In this document: positions 28,046 through 36,439 of the stretch, one piece after another
Layout: the number at the start of each line of letters is the position of its first letter
Position numbering within the stretch: position 1 is the first letter of the stretch
Source of the DNA: Sphingopyxis sp. FD7
GTDB taxonomy: Bacteria; Pseudomonadota; Alphaproteobacteria; Sphingomonadales; Sphingomonadaceae
Direction of reading: 5' to 3'
Assembly (NCBI RefSeq): GCF_003609835.1
Contig: NZ_AP017898.1
Location: 1,178,001 to 1,242,000, forward strand
DNA length: 64,000 bases
Position numbers and translations under genes: made by a program
The notes under the pieces: model-generated
The model's database searches: none
Told to the model about the DNA's origin: nothing
The model's input: only the letters and a program-made list of their open reading frames with translations

Positions 28046-29196
28046 GTAATGAAACTGAATCCCCCTCCCGCTTGCGGGAGGGGCTAGGGGTGGGCGCGAG
28101 CGAAGCGAGCTCCGGCACCCGAAATGCCCACCTCGCTGCGACTAGCGAACTGCGTTCGCAAGTCTCGCTGCCCCTCCCGCAGGCGGGAGGGGAGAGCAGG
28201 ACCGATTGGACCCGCGAAGAAATCGCCGAGCTGTTCGACCTGCCGTTCGACGAACTGATGTGGGAAGCGCAAAGCGTTCACCGCCGCCACCACGCGCGCG
28301 GCGAGATCCAGCTTTGCACCCTGCTCAGCATCAAGACCGGCGGCTGCGTCGAGGATTGCGGCTATTGCTCGCAAAGCAAATCCGCCGACAGCGGCCTGAA
28401 GGCCACTAAGCTGATGGACGTGCGCGCGGTGCTGCAGGCGGCGGCGCAGGCGAAGGATTCGGGGTCGAAGCGCTTTTGCATGGGCGCCGCCTGGCGCAAT
28501 CCCAAGGATCGCGACATGCCCGCGATCGTCGAGATGATCGAGGGCGTGCGCGCGATGGGCATGGAAACCTGCATGACGCTGGGGATGCTGACCAGGGAGC
28601 AGGCGCAGACGCTGGCGGTCGCGGGGCTCGATTATTACAATCATAATATCGACACCTCGCCCGAAAATTACGGCAATGTCATCACGACGCGGACGTTTCA
28701 GGACCGGCTCGATACGCTGGAGGAAGTGCGCGCGGCGGGGATCAATGTGTGCAGCGGCGGCATCGTCGGCATGGGCGAGACGCGCGCCGACCGGGTGGGC
28801 TTCATCCACGCGCTCGCGACCCTGCCCGAACATCCGGGCAGCGTGCCGATCAACGCGCTGGTGCCGGTGAAGGGCACCGTGCTCGGCGACATGCTGGCGG
28901 ACACCCCGCTCGCCAAAATCGACGACATCGAGTTCGTCCGCACGGTGGCGGTCGCGCGCATCACCATGCCGCGCAGCATGGTCCGGCTGTCGGCGGGGCG
29001 CGAGAGCATGTCGGAGGCGACGCAGGCGCTCTGCTTCATGGCGGGCGCGAACAGCATCTTCACCGGCGACAAGCTGCTGACGACGGCGAACGCCGGAGAC
29101 AGCGCCGACGCGGCGCTGTTCGCGAAACTCGGCCTCAAGCCGATGGAGAGCGAAGAGCCGATGCGCCAGAGCGCGCAGATGGAGGCGGCCGAGTAA
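28042..29196 (+). CDS. bioB: Biotin synthase with a repeat-encoded N-terminal extension
   Basis: The 384-residue radical SAM enzyme inserts sulfur into dethiobiotin. The [4Fe-4S] motif CVEDCGYC has cysteines at 102, 106 and 109, with CQ-like SKS following; later blocks [13 protein letters not shown] and NALVPVKGT are typical. The conserved protein begins near [13 protein letters not shown] (residue 53). Residues 7 to about 51 are encoded by the palindromic element at 28061-28194, inserted in frame. The GTG start overlaps the mutase stop. Its place here fits supply of biotin for PccA. Confidence 0.92.
   Translation: MSNETESPSRLREGLGVGASEASSGTRNAHLAATSELRSQVSLPLPQAGGESRTDWTREEIAELFDLPFDELMWEAQSVHRRHHARGEIQLCTLLSIKTGGCVEDCGYCSQSKSADSGLKATKLMDVRAVLQAAAQAKDSGSKRFCMGAAWRNPKDRDMPAIVEMIEGVRAMGMETCMTLGMLTREQAQTLAVAGLDYYNHNIDTSPENYGNVITTRTFQDRLDTLEEVRAAGINVCSGGIVGMGETRADRVGFIHALATLPEHPGSVPINALVPVKGTVLGDMLADTPLAKIDDIEFVRTVAVARITMPRSMVRLSAGRESMSEATQALCFMAGANSIFTGDKLLTTANAGDSADAALFAKLGLKPMESEEPMRQSAQMEAAE
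28061..28194. repeat. Paired CCCTCCCGC hairpin element inside bioB
   Basis: The left arm (28061-28095: hairpin CCCCTCCCGC/GCGGGAGGGG followed by CTAGGGGTGGGC) is 34 of 35 bases identical to the arm at 29200-29234. The right arm (about 28170-28192) is an inverted hairpin. The whole element is open in the bioB frame. Confidence 0.85.
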
Positions 29197-29199
29197 AGT

Positions 29200-29309
29200 C
29201 CCCCTCCCGCTTGCGGGAGGGGTTAGGGGTGGGCTGACACCCTTTGCAGTTTTCACATTTCGCGAGCGGAGCAGGCCCACCCCCGGCCCCTCCCGCAAGC
29301 GGGAGGGGA
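29200..29309. repeat. Paired CCCTCCCGC hairpin element between bioB and pccA
   Basis: Left arm 29200-29234 and an inverted right arm ending at 29309 enclose about 40 bp. The right arm abuts the original pccA ribosome-binding region (GGAGGGGAG before GTG 29317). Confidence 0.85.
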
Positions 29310-29393
29310 GTAAAGAGTGTTTAAGAGTCTGATTCAAAATTATCGCGATAGATTTCATGTGACCGGCCCCCACCGAGTGGTCCGGGCTATATG

Positions 29394-30248
29394 TTAGTGC
29401 ATTGACGCCTCCATCGCCAGTGTCGGCCGTAGGTGGAGCGAAGCGGAACCGGAGGGCGACACTGGCGATGGAACGGCCTCCGGCGCGGGTGGTCGGTATC
29501 CCAGCGAGCTGTGCGGCCGGACGGTGTTGTAATGTCGCCGCCAGGCCTCGATCAGGATCCGGGCCTCGGCGAGCGAGTAGAAGATTTCGCCGTTGAGCAG
29601 TTCATCACGCAGCGATCCGTTGAAGCTCTCGCAATAGCCATTCTCCCATGGTGATCCGGGCGTGATATACAGCGTCTTCACGCCGATCTGGGCGAGCCAT
29701 TGCTGCACCGCCGTCGCGATAAACTCCGGGCCATTGTCGGACCGTATGTGCGCTGGTGGCCCACGCGTGACGAACAGCTCGGCGAGCGCCGCCAGAACGT
29801 CATCGCTCCTGAGCTTGCGTGCCACCGGCAACGCCAGGCACTCCCGGCTCGCCTCGTCGATGATCGAAAGGATCCGGTATTTGCGACCATCGTGGGTCCG
29901 CCCTTCGACGAAGTCGTAGGACCAGACATGGCCGGGATACTCGGGCCGAAGCCGGATGCACGATCCGTCGTTCAGCCAGAGCCGCCCGCGCTTCGGCTGC
30001 CTTTGCGGTACCTTCAGCCCCTCGCGCCGCCAGATGCGCTCGACCCGCTTGCGGTTCACATGCCACCCCGCATCGCGCAGCAACGCCGTCACCCGGCGAT
30101 AGCCATAACGACCATATTGCCGGGCCAGCGCAATGATGTCCTCGGTCAGAGCTGCTTCGTCGTTCGCCCCGCGGGGCGCCTTGCGCTGTGTCGATCGATG
30201 TTGCCCGAGCACACGGCACAGCCGCCGCTCAGACACCGGCATCATCAT
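29394..30248 (-). CDS. IS3-family transposase OrfB
   Basis: The catalytic part of the IS3 transposase. The DDE triad is visible: Asp in VWSYDFVE, Asp in RSDNGPEF, Glu in ENGYCESFNG, followed by YNTVRPHSSLGYRPPAP. The independent start shown is ATG 30248, but the frame is open upstream to the slippery site at 30293-30299, so the working product is probably an OrfAB fusion made by -1 frameshifting. An HTH_21-like region covers the first 60 residues. It looks intact. Confidence 0.9.
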   Translation of the reverse strand: MMMPVSERRLCRVLGQHRSTQRKAPRGANDEAALTEDIIALARQYGRYGYRRVTALLRDAGWHVNRKRVERIWRREGLKVPQRQPKRGRLWLNDGSCIRLRPEYPGHVWSYDFVEGRTHDGRKYRILSIIDEASRECLALPVARKLRSDDVLAALAELFVTRGPPAHIRSDNGPEFIATAVQQWLAQIGVKTLYITPGSPWENGYCESFNGSLRDELLNGEIFYSLAEARILIEAWRRHYNTVRPHSSLGYRPPAPEAVPSPVSPSGSASLHLRPTLAMEASMH

Positions 30249-30286
30249 TCTGATGTGATCGATACAGCGCCTTCGGCGCGCGGGGC

Positions 30287-30565
30287 TCAGAAGTTTCCCC
30301 GGGCAGCCTCCTGCAATATCAGCTTGTCCAGCGTCAGGTCCGATATCGCACGCCGAAGCCGCGCATTCTCTTTCTCCAAGTCCTTCATCCGCCGCGCCTG
30401 GTCGGTCTTCAGACCGCCATATTCCTTACGCCACCGATAATAGGTCTGTTCCGTAACGCCGATCCGGCGACACGCTTCAGCCGTCGTCGCCCCCTGCGCC
30501 AACACGACCTCCGCTTCACGCAGCTTGCCGATAATCTCTTCCGGGCGATGCTTCTTGGCCGGCAT
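30287..30565 (-). CDS. IS3-family transposase OrfA
   Basis: The 92-residue DNA-binding subunit has an HTH (IIGKLREAEVVLAQ, then ACRRIGVTEQTYYRWRKEYGG) and a leucine-zipper-like tail (KDLEKENARLRRAISDLTLD). GAAGGAG lies just upstream of its ATG. It ends at the slippery heptamer region from which OrfAB is made. Confidence 0.88.
   Translation of the reverse strand: MPAKKHRPEEIIGKLREAEVVLAQGATTAEACRRIGVTEQTYYRWRKEYGGLKTDQARRMKDLEKENARLRRAISDLTLDKLILQEAARGNF
30293..30299 (-). other. Programmed -1 frameshift heptamer GGGAAAC
   Basis: On the minus strand the end of orfA reads G-GGA-AAC-TTC-TGA. This X-XXY-YYZ heptamer allows a -1 slip, after which the frame stays open (GGG AAA CTT CTG AGC...) into orfB. 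Confidence 0.65.
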
Positions 30566-31449
30566 TCATATTCTCCTTCGTCATCCAAAATATCATCAAT
30601 TTTGGACCACTCAGAAGGGGGCAGATCACATGCTCTTGCGATACGGCGGACGAAGAGCTGAATTGAGGCGATGAACAGCCACGCGGTTGCCGATGCGATG
30701 GTCTGCTCGAAGTCTTTGGCGAGGCGGCGGTTGCGACCGAGCCACGCAAAGGTCCGCTCGACCACCCAGCGTCTGGGCAGGACCTCGAAGCCCTTGGCAT
30801 GGTCGGATCGCTTGATGATCTCGACCGTCCACTTCCCGATCTTGCGCAGCGCCTGGCGAAGCTTGTCGCCAGCATAGCCGCCATCGGCGAAGATGTGCCT
30901 GAGCCAAGGGTGACGGCGGATGATCTCGGCCAGAACAAACGGCGCGCCATCGCGATCCTGCACGTCAGCGGTGTGGATCACGGCATGAACGAGATTGCCC
31001 TCGGTGTCGGTCACGATGTGTCGCTTGCGGCCCTTGATCTTCTTGCCTGCGTCATAGCCGCAAGGCCCGCCGCTTTCCGTGGTTTTCACGCTTTGGCTGT
31101 CGATGACCCCAGCGCTCGGAGAAGCCTCGCGCCCGAGGGCTTCCCGCCCGATCAGCAGCAGGGCGTGATTGAGCGAGAGCCACAGACCATTGTCGCGCCA
31201 CAGATAGAACCAGCGCCGCACCGTCGAGACCGGAGGAAAGCAGGGCGGCAACATCCGCCAGGGCAGCCCACCGCGCAGCAGATACAGGATCGCCTCGATG
31301 ATCCGCCGCAGCGGCCATTTGCGCGGTCGCCCTACACAGCAAGGGCCCGGAAGTAACGGCTCCAGCACGGCCCATTCCGCATCGGTCAAATCGCTTGGCA
31401 AAGCCAGGTCGGCACGGGCATACTGCGCCCGGGTGGTGTCGGTCCACAT
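30409..31449 (-). CDS. IS5-family transposase with an IS3-derived C-terminal tail
   Basis: Residues 1-273 are a complete IS5-type transposase: DUF4096-like N-terminus (LTDAEWAVLEPLLP), first Asp in VIDSQSVKT, second Asp in FADGGYAGD, and Glu in WVVERTFAWLGRNRRL. The native gene ended ...RRIARA followed by TGA. IS3 insertion at CATG destroyed that stop, so translation continues 73 residues into IS3 sequence to 30409. I chose ATG 31449; a longer in-frame reading exists to 31509. Whether the chimera is active is unknown. Confidence 0.82.
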   Translation of the reverse strand: MWTDTTRAQYARADLALPSDLTDAEWAVLEPLLPGPCCVGRPRKWPLRRIIEAILYLLRGGLPWRMLPPCFPPVSTVRRWFYLWRDNGLWLSLNHALLLIGREALGREASPSAGVIDSQSVKTTESGGPCGYDAGKKIKGRKRHIVTDTEGNLVHAVIHTADVQDRDGAPFVLAEIIRRHPWLRHIFADGGYAGDKLRQALRKIGKWTVEIIKRSDHAKGFEVLPRRWVVERTFAWLGRNRRLAKDFEQTIASATAWLFIASIQLFVRRIARACDLPPSEWSKIDDILDDEGEYECRPRSIARKRLSASCVKRRSCWRRGRRRLKRVAGSALRNRPIIGGVRNMAV

Positions 31450-31616
31450 CGTTGAACTCCCGAAGTTTGTTGCAAAACCCCGTGAATCAGCGACTTGGGC
31501 TCGCGTCAAGCTAACCCGCTGGCACCACTCAACTTAATTTCGGATCAGGCTCTAAGAAAATCCTGATCGCCAACCGCGGTGAAATCGCCTGTCGCGTCAT
31601 CAAGACCGCGCGGCGC

Positions 31617-33554
31617 ATGGGCATCGCGACCGTCGCCGTCTATTCGGACGCCGATGCGCGCGCGCCTTTCGTGCGACAAGCCGACGAGGCGGTGCATATC
31701 GGACCGTCGCCCGCTTCCGAATCCTATCTGATCGCCGACAAGATCATCGCGGCGTGCAAGGCGACGGGCGCCGAGGCGGTGCATCCGGGCTATGGCTTTC
31801 TGTCCGAGCGCACCAGTTTCGCCGAGGCGCTGGCGAAGGAAAATATCGCCTTCATCGGCCCGCCGGTGAACGCGATTGCGGCGATGGGGGACAAGATCGA
31901 GTCGAAGAAGCTCGCGAAGGAAGCGGGCGTGAACGTCGTCCCCGGCTTCGTCGGCGAGATCCGCGATACCGAACATGCGGTCCAGATCAGTAACGAGATC
32001 GGCTATCCGGTGATGATGAAGGCGTCGGCGGGCGGCGGCGGCAAGGGGATGCGGCTCGCTTATAGCGAGCAGGACGTCCGCGAAGGGTTCGAGAGCGTTA
32101 AGCGCGAGGGGCTGAACAGCTTCGGCGACGACCGGGTGTTTATCGAGAAGTTCATCCTCAATCCGCGCCACATCGAAATCCAGATCCTCGGCGACCAGCA
32201 TGGCAACATCCTCTATCTCAACGAACGCGAGTGCAGCATCCAGCGCCGCCACCAGAAGGTCGTCGAGGAAGCGCCGTCGCCCTTCGTCACGCCGAAGATG
32301 CGCAAGGCGATGGGCGAGCAATGCGTCGCGCTGGCGCGCGCGGTCGGCTATTACAGCGCAGGCACGGTCGAGCTGATCGTGTCGGGCGCCGACCCGACCG
32401 GCGAGAGCTTCTATTTCCTCGAAATGAACACGCGGCTGCAGGTCGAGCATCCGGTGACCGAGGCGATCACCGGCATCGACCTCGTCGAACAGATGATCCG
32501 CGTCGCCGCTGGCGAAAAGCTCGAAATGACGCAGGATGATGTGAAGATCGACGGCTGGGCGATCGAGAACCGTGTCTATGCCGAAGACCCGTATCGCGGC
32601 TTCCTGCCCTCGACCGGGCGCCTCGTCCGCTATCGCACCCCGGTGCCGGCGTGGGAGGGCGATGAGCGCGGCGTCGATGGCGTGCGCGTCGATGCGGGCG
32701 TGGAAGAGGGGGGCGAGGTGTCGATCTTCTACGACCCGATGATCGCCAAGCTGGTGACCTGGGGCAAGACGCGCGACGAGGCGGCGGATTTGCAGGTCGC
32801 GGCGCTCGACCGTTTCGAGATCGAGGGGCTCGGCCACAATATCGATTTCGTCTCGGCGATCATGCAGCATCCGCGCTTCCGCTCGGGCGAGCTCACGACC
32901 GGTTTCATCGCCGAAGAATATCCCGAAGGCTTCCAGGGGGCGCCGACGGAGGCGAACGTGACGCGCGCGCTCGCCGCCATCGCCGGCTTCATGGCGTCGG
33001 CCGACGCCGACCGCGCCCGCCGCACCGACGGCCAGCTCGGCGACCGGTTGGACCCGCCCGGCAAATGGCAGGTGACGATCGGCGGCAGGGACCACAAGGT
33101 GAAGGTCGGCCACAAGCATATCAAGGTCGACGGCGACAAGCTCGACATCGCGCTGGAATATACGCCGGGCGACCGGCTGGTGGTGGCCGAGATCGACGAC
33201 GGCGAACTGGCCGTGAAGGTCATCAGAACGCGCACCGGCTGGAAGATGACGACGCGCGGGCGCATCCATGACGTCCGCGTCCTGCCCTGGCATGTCGCAC
33301 CGCTGGCGTCGTACATGATCGAGAAAATCCCGCCCGACCTGTCGAAATATCTCATCTGTCCGATGCCGGGGCTTCTGGTGGCGCTGCACGTCGGCGAAGG
33401 CGACAAGGTCGAGGCCGGGCAACCGCTGGCGACGGTCGAGGCGATGAAGATGGAAAATATCCTGCGCGCCGAGAAGGCGGGCGTGGTGAAAAGCGTCAAG
33501 GCGGCGCAGGGCGACAGCCTGGCGGTCGATGCGGTGATTCTGGAGATGGAGTGA
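31617..33554 (+). CDS. pccA: Propionyl-CoA carboxylase alpha subunit, start displaced by IS
   Basis: The biotin carboxylase/biotin-carrier subunit. ATP-grasp signature GGGGKGMRLAYS, ERECSIQRRHQKVVEEAPS and the biotinyl lysine in EAMKMEN (Lys611 here) are intact. Joining GTG at 29317 to 31556 across the insertion restores MFKKILIANRGEIACRV and a 668-residue protein. After insertion no ATG, GTG or TTG lies between the in-frame stop at 31512 and ATG 31617, so the product lacks 23 residues including the conserved ANRGEIA strand (a CTG at 31563 is the only earlier candidate). Function is doubtful. Confidence 0.85.
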   Translation: MGIATVAVYSDADARAPFVRQADEAVHIGPSPASESYLIADKIIAACKATGAEAVHPGYGFLSERTSFAEALAKENIAFIGPPVNAIAAMGDKIESKKLAKEAGVNVVPGFVGEIRDTEHAVQISNEIGYPVMMKASAGGGGKGMRLAYSEQDVREGFESVKREGLNSFGDDRVFIEKFILNPRHIEIQILGDQHGNILYLNERECSIQRRHQKVVEEAPSPFVTPKMRKAMGEQCVALARAVGYYSAGTVELIVSGADPTGESFYFLEMNTRLQVEHPVTEAITGIDLVEQMIRVAAGEKLEMTQDDVKIDGWAIENRVYAEDPYRGFLPSTGRLVRYRTPVPAWEGDERGVDGVRVDAGVEEGGEVSIFYDPMIAKLVTWGKTRDEAADLQVAALDRFEIEGLGHNIDFVSAIMQHPRFRSGELTTGFIAEEYPEGFQGAPTEANVTRALAAIAGFMASADADRARRTDGQLGDRLDPPGKWQVTIGGRDHKVKVGHKHIKVDGDKLDIALEYTPGDRLVVAEIDDGELAVKVIRTRTGWKMTTRGRIHDVRVLPWHVAPLASYMIEKIPPDLSKYLICPMPGLLVALHVGEGDKVEAGQPLATVEAMKMENILRAEKAGVVKSVKAAQGDSLAVDAVILEME

Positions 33555-33572
33555 TTCCCCAACCCGGCCATG

Positions 33573-33643
33573 CCGAGCTTGTCGAAGCACCGCTCTTTCT
33601 TTTGCCGGCGCTGAAGCAGGGAACAGCCCTTCGACAGGCTCGG
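33573..33643. repeat. CCGAGCTTGTCGAAG inverted-repeat pair
   Basis: CCGAGCTTGTCGAAG (33573-33587) and CTTCGACAGGCTCGG (33629-33643) pair with one mismatch, downstream of pccA. Confidence 0.7.
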
Positions 33644-33730
33644 GACGAACGGAGTTGTGCAAATGCACCTCATCCATGAAAAAGGCGCCCCGGACGCCGA
33701 CCTTATTACTGCCTCGCTGCGTAAACCGCC

Positions 33731-33758
33731 AGCGGCCCCCGCCTGCGCGGGGGCGACG
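33731..33758. repeat. Palindrome identical to one inside pdhC
   Basis: This 28-bp sequence (core GCCCCCGCCTGCGCGGGGGC) is, on the minus strand, identical over 28 of 28 bases to 49692-49719 within the pdhC linker. Confidence 0.85.
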
Positions 33759-33789
33759 GCTGGTTCCGGTCGTTAGCGGCCGTGCGGGC

Positions 33790-34557
33790 TCAATCCTCCA
33801 TCAACGCCACCGCGCGGATCCATCCCGCGCTTGCACGCTCTATCTTCACCGGAAAGCAACTGACGGTGAAACCCGTCGCGGGGATCGCCGACAGGTTGGT
33901 GAGCTTTTCGATCTGGTAATAGGGATGGATGCGTCCCGCCTTATGCCCTTCCCAGATGATCGACGGGTCGCGCGTTTCGGCCCAGCGCTTTGCCGTGTGG
34001 CTGAACGGCGCGTCCCAGCTCCACGCATCGGTGCCGACAACCTTTACCCCGCGCTGGGTCAGATACAGCGTCGCCTCGGCGCCCATGCCGCAGCCCTGAT
34101 CGGTGAAATTGTCGGTGCCGTAGATCGCGCCCGACTGGACGAGCACGATGTCGAGCGGTTGCAGGTCGTGCCCGATGCGCGCCAGCTCGGCCTCGACCTC
34201 GGCGCCGCTCACGACATGGCCGTGCGGACGGTCCGAAAAATCGAGCTTCACGCCAGGGCGAAAGAAAAGATCGAGTGGGGCTTCGTCGATCGATGGGGCA
34301 GGACTGGCGCCGCTGTCGGTCGTCGAATGATAATGCCACGGCGCGTCCATGTGGGTGCCGTTGTGCGTGCTCAGCGACAGCATCTCGACCGCCCAGCCTT
34401 CGCCATCGGGCAGGTCGTCGCGCGTCAGGCCGGGAAAGAACATCGCGATCTGTTCCCACGTATGCTCGTGGGTCATATAGGTGATCTGCGGGCGCATCAC
34501 CGGCGGGTCGGAGACGACATCGTTGGTGATCGGGATCGAAAGGTCGATGAACTGCAT
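33790..34557 (-). CDS. Cyclase-family metal-dependent hydrolase
   Basis: The 255-residue protein belongs to the cyclase/kynurenine formamidase-like family. The metal-binding signature LSTHNGTHMDAPWHYH (HxGTHxDxPxH, about residues 63-78) is complete, and the opening FIDLSIPITNDV is typical. Substrates in the family are amides and cyclic amides. No tryptophan-pathway neighbour is present, so kynurenine formamidase itself is not supported. Confidence 0.82.
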   Translation of the reverse strand: MQFIDLSIPITNDVVSDPPVMRPQITYMTHEHTWEQIAMFFPGLTRDDLPDGEGWAVEMLSLSTHNGTHMDAPWHYHSTTDSGASPAPSIDEAPLDLFFRPGVKLDFSDRPHGHVVSGAEVEAELARIGHDLQPLDIVLVQSGAIYGTDNFTDQGCGMGAEATLYLTQRGVKVVGTDAWSWDAPFSHTAKRWAETRDPSIIWEGHKAGRIHPYYQIEKLTNLSAIPATGFTVSCFPVKIERASAGWIRAVALMED

Positions 34558-34635
34558 GGGCCACAGCCTGCCACCGAAATGACGCTACGCCAAGAAGACT
34601 TGCACAGCGCCGCCGGCCAGCTAAACCCACCCAAA

Positions 34636-34717
34636 CCCGTTCGTATCGAGCGAAGTCGAGACACGCTTTGGTCGCGCATGTCTTCAAGGCATCTCGACTT
34701 CGCTCGACACGAACGGG
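34636..34717. repeat. CCCGTTCGTATCGAG palindromic repeat pair
   Basis: Arms CCCGTTCGTATCGAGCGAAG... and ...CTTCGCTCGACACGAACGGG bracket about 30 bp between divergent genes; the same family as 18152 and 21214. Confidence 0.78.
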
Positions 34718-34750
34718 AGGGGAAGGCCCGCAGGGGGCAAGGGAGAGAAT

Positions 34751-36394
34751 ATGACCGACGCAGCTGCCGTCGCCGATCATGGCGCGGTCTATCAGCCGAC
34801 GCAGAAGGACATCCGCATGGTCATTGCCGCCTCGTCGGCAGGGACCGTGTTTGAATGGTATGATTTCTTCATATACGGCACGCTCGCAGCGATTATCGGC
34901 AAGGCCTTTTTCCCCAGCGACAATGCGACGCTCGAAACGCTGCTCGTCTGGGCGGGATTTGCGGTCGGCTTCGGCTTCCGTCCGCTCGGCGCGGTGCTGT
35001 TCGGATTCCTTGGCGACCGGCTGGGGCGTAAATATACCTTTCTCGTCACCGTCACGCTGATGGGCATCGCCACCGCGGGCGTCGGCATGATCCCGTCGGC
35101 GGCGACGATCGGCATCGCGGCGCCGATCATCGTCATCCTGCTGCGGATATTGCAGGGCCTGGCGCTCGGCGGCGAATATGGGGGCGCAGCCATCTATGTC
35201 GCCGAACATTCGCCGCCCGGAAAGCGCGGCTTCTATACCAGCTTCATCCAGGCGAGCGTCGTCGGCGGATTCGTGCTCAGCCTGATCGTCGTGCTCGGCT
35301 GCAAGGCGATGATGCCCGACGCGGTTTGGGAAAGCTGGGGGTGGCGCGTGCCCTTTCTGCTGTCGCTGATCCTGCTGGGTATTTCGCTGTGGATGCGACT
35401 CAAGCTGTCCGAAAGCCCGGTGTTCCAGGCGATGAAGGCAGAAGGTGAACTGGCCAGGAATCCGCTGAAGGAGAGCTTCACCTATCCGGGCAATCCGCGG
35501 CGCATCTTCATCGCGCTGTTCGGCATTGCCGCCGGGCTGACGGTGATCTGGTACACCGCGATGTTCTCCGGCCTCTCCTTCCTCAAAGGTCCGATGAAGG
35601 TCGAGGATACCGCCGCCGAAATCATCGTCGGCGCCGCCGCAGCGATCGGCATGGGCTTCTTTATCTGGGCAGGGCGCCTGTCCGACCGCATCGGGCGCAA
35701 GAAGCCGATCGTCTGGGGTTATGGCGCGACGCTGGTGCTGCTGTTCCCGCTGTTCTGGTGGATGGGGAGCGTCGGCAATCCCGCGCTGACCGCCGCGGCG
35801 GCGAAGGCGCCGGTTGTCGTCACCGGCTCGCAGTGCAGCTTTGATCCTTTCGCGCAGAGCCAAGCTACGGTGTGCGGGCGGACGCTGGGCGAACTGACGA
35901 AGCTCGGCGTGCCCTATGCCGTGGTCGAGGCGCCGGGCGGCCTTGACAGTGTCGCTGTCCGCATCGGCGGCCGCGAAGTCGCGGGGGAGGATCCCGCGCT
36001 GCTCCGGCCCGCGCTCGAGGCGATGGGTTATGATTTTGCCAAGCAGGTGCCGGACGCGGGCGGGATCGCGATCATCTTCCTCGCGCTGCTGGGGCTCAGC
36101 GCGCTGTCGGGCTTTACCTATGGCCCCGTCGCGGCGCTGCTGTCCGAAATGTTCCCGCCGCATGTCCGCTATTCGTCGCTGTCGATTCCCTATCATATCG
36201 GGACCGGCTATTTCGGCGGATTCCTGCCGCTGATCGCCAGCTTCATCATCGCCAAGACGGGCAATGCCTACGCCGGGCTCTGGTATACCTGGGCGGTCGT
36301 GCTTGCGGCGTTTCTGATCACCGCCGTCATGCTCAAGGATCCCGTCGCGGGCCAGTGGGATCGGGCGAAGGACAGGGTGTCTCCCGCGAACTGA
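34751..36394 (+). CDS. MFS transporter, metabolite:H+ symporter type, with a periplasmic/loop insert
   Basis: The 547-residue protein shows MHS-family features: FEWYDFFIYGTLAAIIG in the first helix, GFLGDRLGRKYTFL in loop 2-3, and GGEYGGAAIYVAEHSP. Family members are usually about 430-450 residues. The excess is a roughly 95-residue hydrophilic insert (about 350-445) with two cysteines (SQCSFDP, ATVCGR) between predicted helices of the C-terminal half. Substrates of the family include proline, betaine, alpha-ketoglutarate and dicarboxylates; none can be assigned here. The purine-rich GGGAGAGA just before the ATG serves as its ribosome site. Confidence 0.85.
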   Translation: MTDAAAVADHGAVYQPTQKDIRMVIAASSAGTVFEWYDFFIYGTLAAIIGKAFFPSDNATLETLLVWAGFAVGFGFRPLGAVLFGFLGDRLGRKYTFLVTVTLMGIATAGVGMIPSAATIGIAAPIIVILLRILQGLALGGEYGGAAIYVAEHSPPGKRGFYTSFIQASVVGGFVLSLIVVLGCKAMMPDAVWESWGWRVPFLLSLILLGISLWMRLKLSESPVFQAMKAEGELARNPLKESFTYPGNPRRIFIALFGIAAGLTVIWYTAMFSGLSFLKGPMKVEDTAAEIIVGAAAAIGMGFFIWAGRLSDRIGRKKPIVWGYGATLVLLFPLFWWMGSVGNPALTAAAAKAPVVVTGSQCSFDPFAQSQATVCGRTLGELTKLGVPYAVVEAPGGLDSVAVRIGGREVAGEDPALLRPALEAMGYDFAKQVPDAGGIAIIFLALLGLSALSGFTYGPVAALLSEMFPPHVRYSSLSIPYHIGTGYFGGFLPLIASFIIAKTGNAYAGLWYTWAVVLAAFLITAVMLKDPVAGQWDRAKDRVSPAN

Positions 36395-36439
36395 CGCGCC
36401 CCATTGGCGCGGCGCGCGAAGCCGTATAGGGGCGGGGGG

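Larger units (their letters stand above)
29360..30628 (-). mobile_element. IS3-family (IS407-like) insertion sequence
   Basis: The 1269-bp element has imperfect terminal repeats (TGACCGGCCCCC at 29360 and TGATCTGCCCCC reading in from 30628, both leading to GAGTGGTCC). A 4-bp CATG target duplication flanks it (29356-29359 and 30629-30632), as in the IS407 group. It landed in the stop codon of the IS5 transposase. Confidence 0.88.
29325..31552 (-). mobile_element. IS5-family insertion sequence, interrupted by an IS3 element
   Basis: The outer ends are inverted repeats GAGTCTGATTCAAAATTA (29325) and, on the other strand from 31552, GAGCCTGATCCGAAATTA (15 of 18 match). A TAA target duplication flanks it (29322-29324 and 31553-31555). 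Removing the IS3 element and its duplicated CATG leaves about 955 bp. It separates GTG-TTT-AA of pccA from G-AAA-ATC. Confidence 0.88.

Noticed and set aside
31545-33677. A 710-codon minus-strand frame over pccA
   Set aside because: Antisense shadow; no domain, and the plus strand encodes the carboxylase motifs.
33790-34557. Kynurenine formamidase (kynB) assignment
   Set aside because: Cyclase family is clear but there is no kynurenine-pathway neighbour and the family is functionally diverse.
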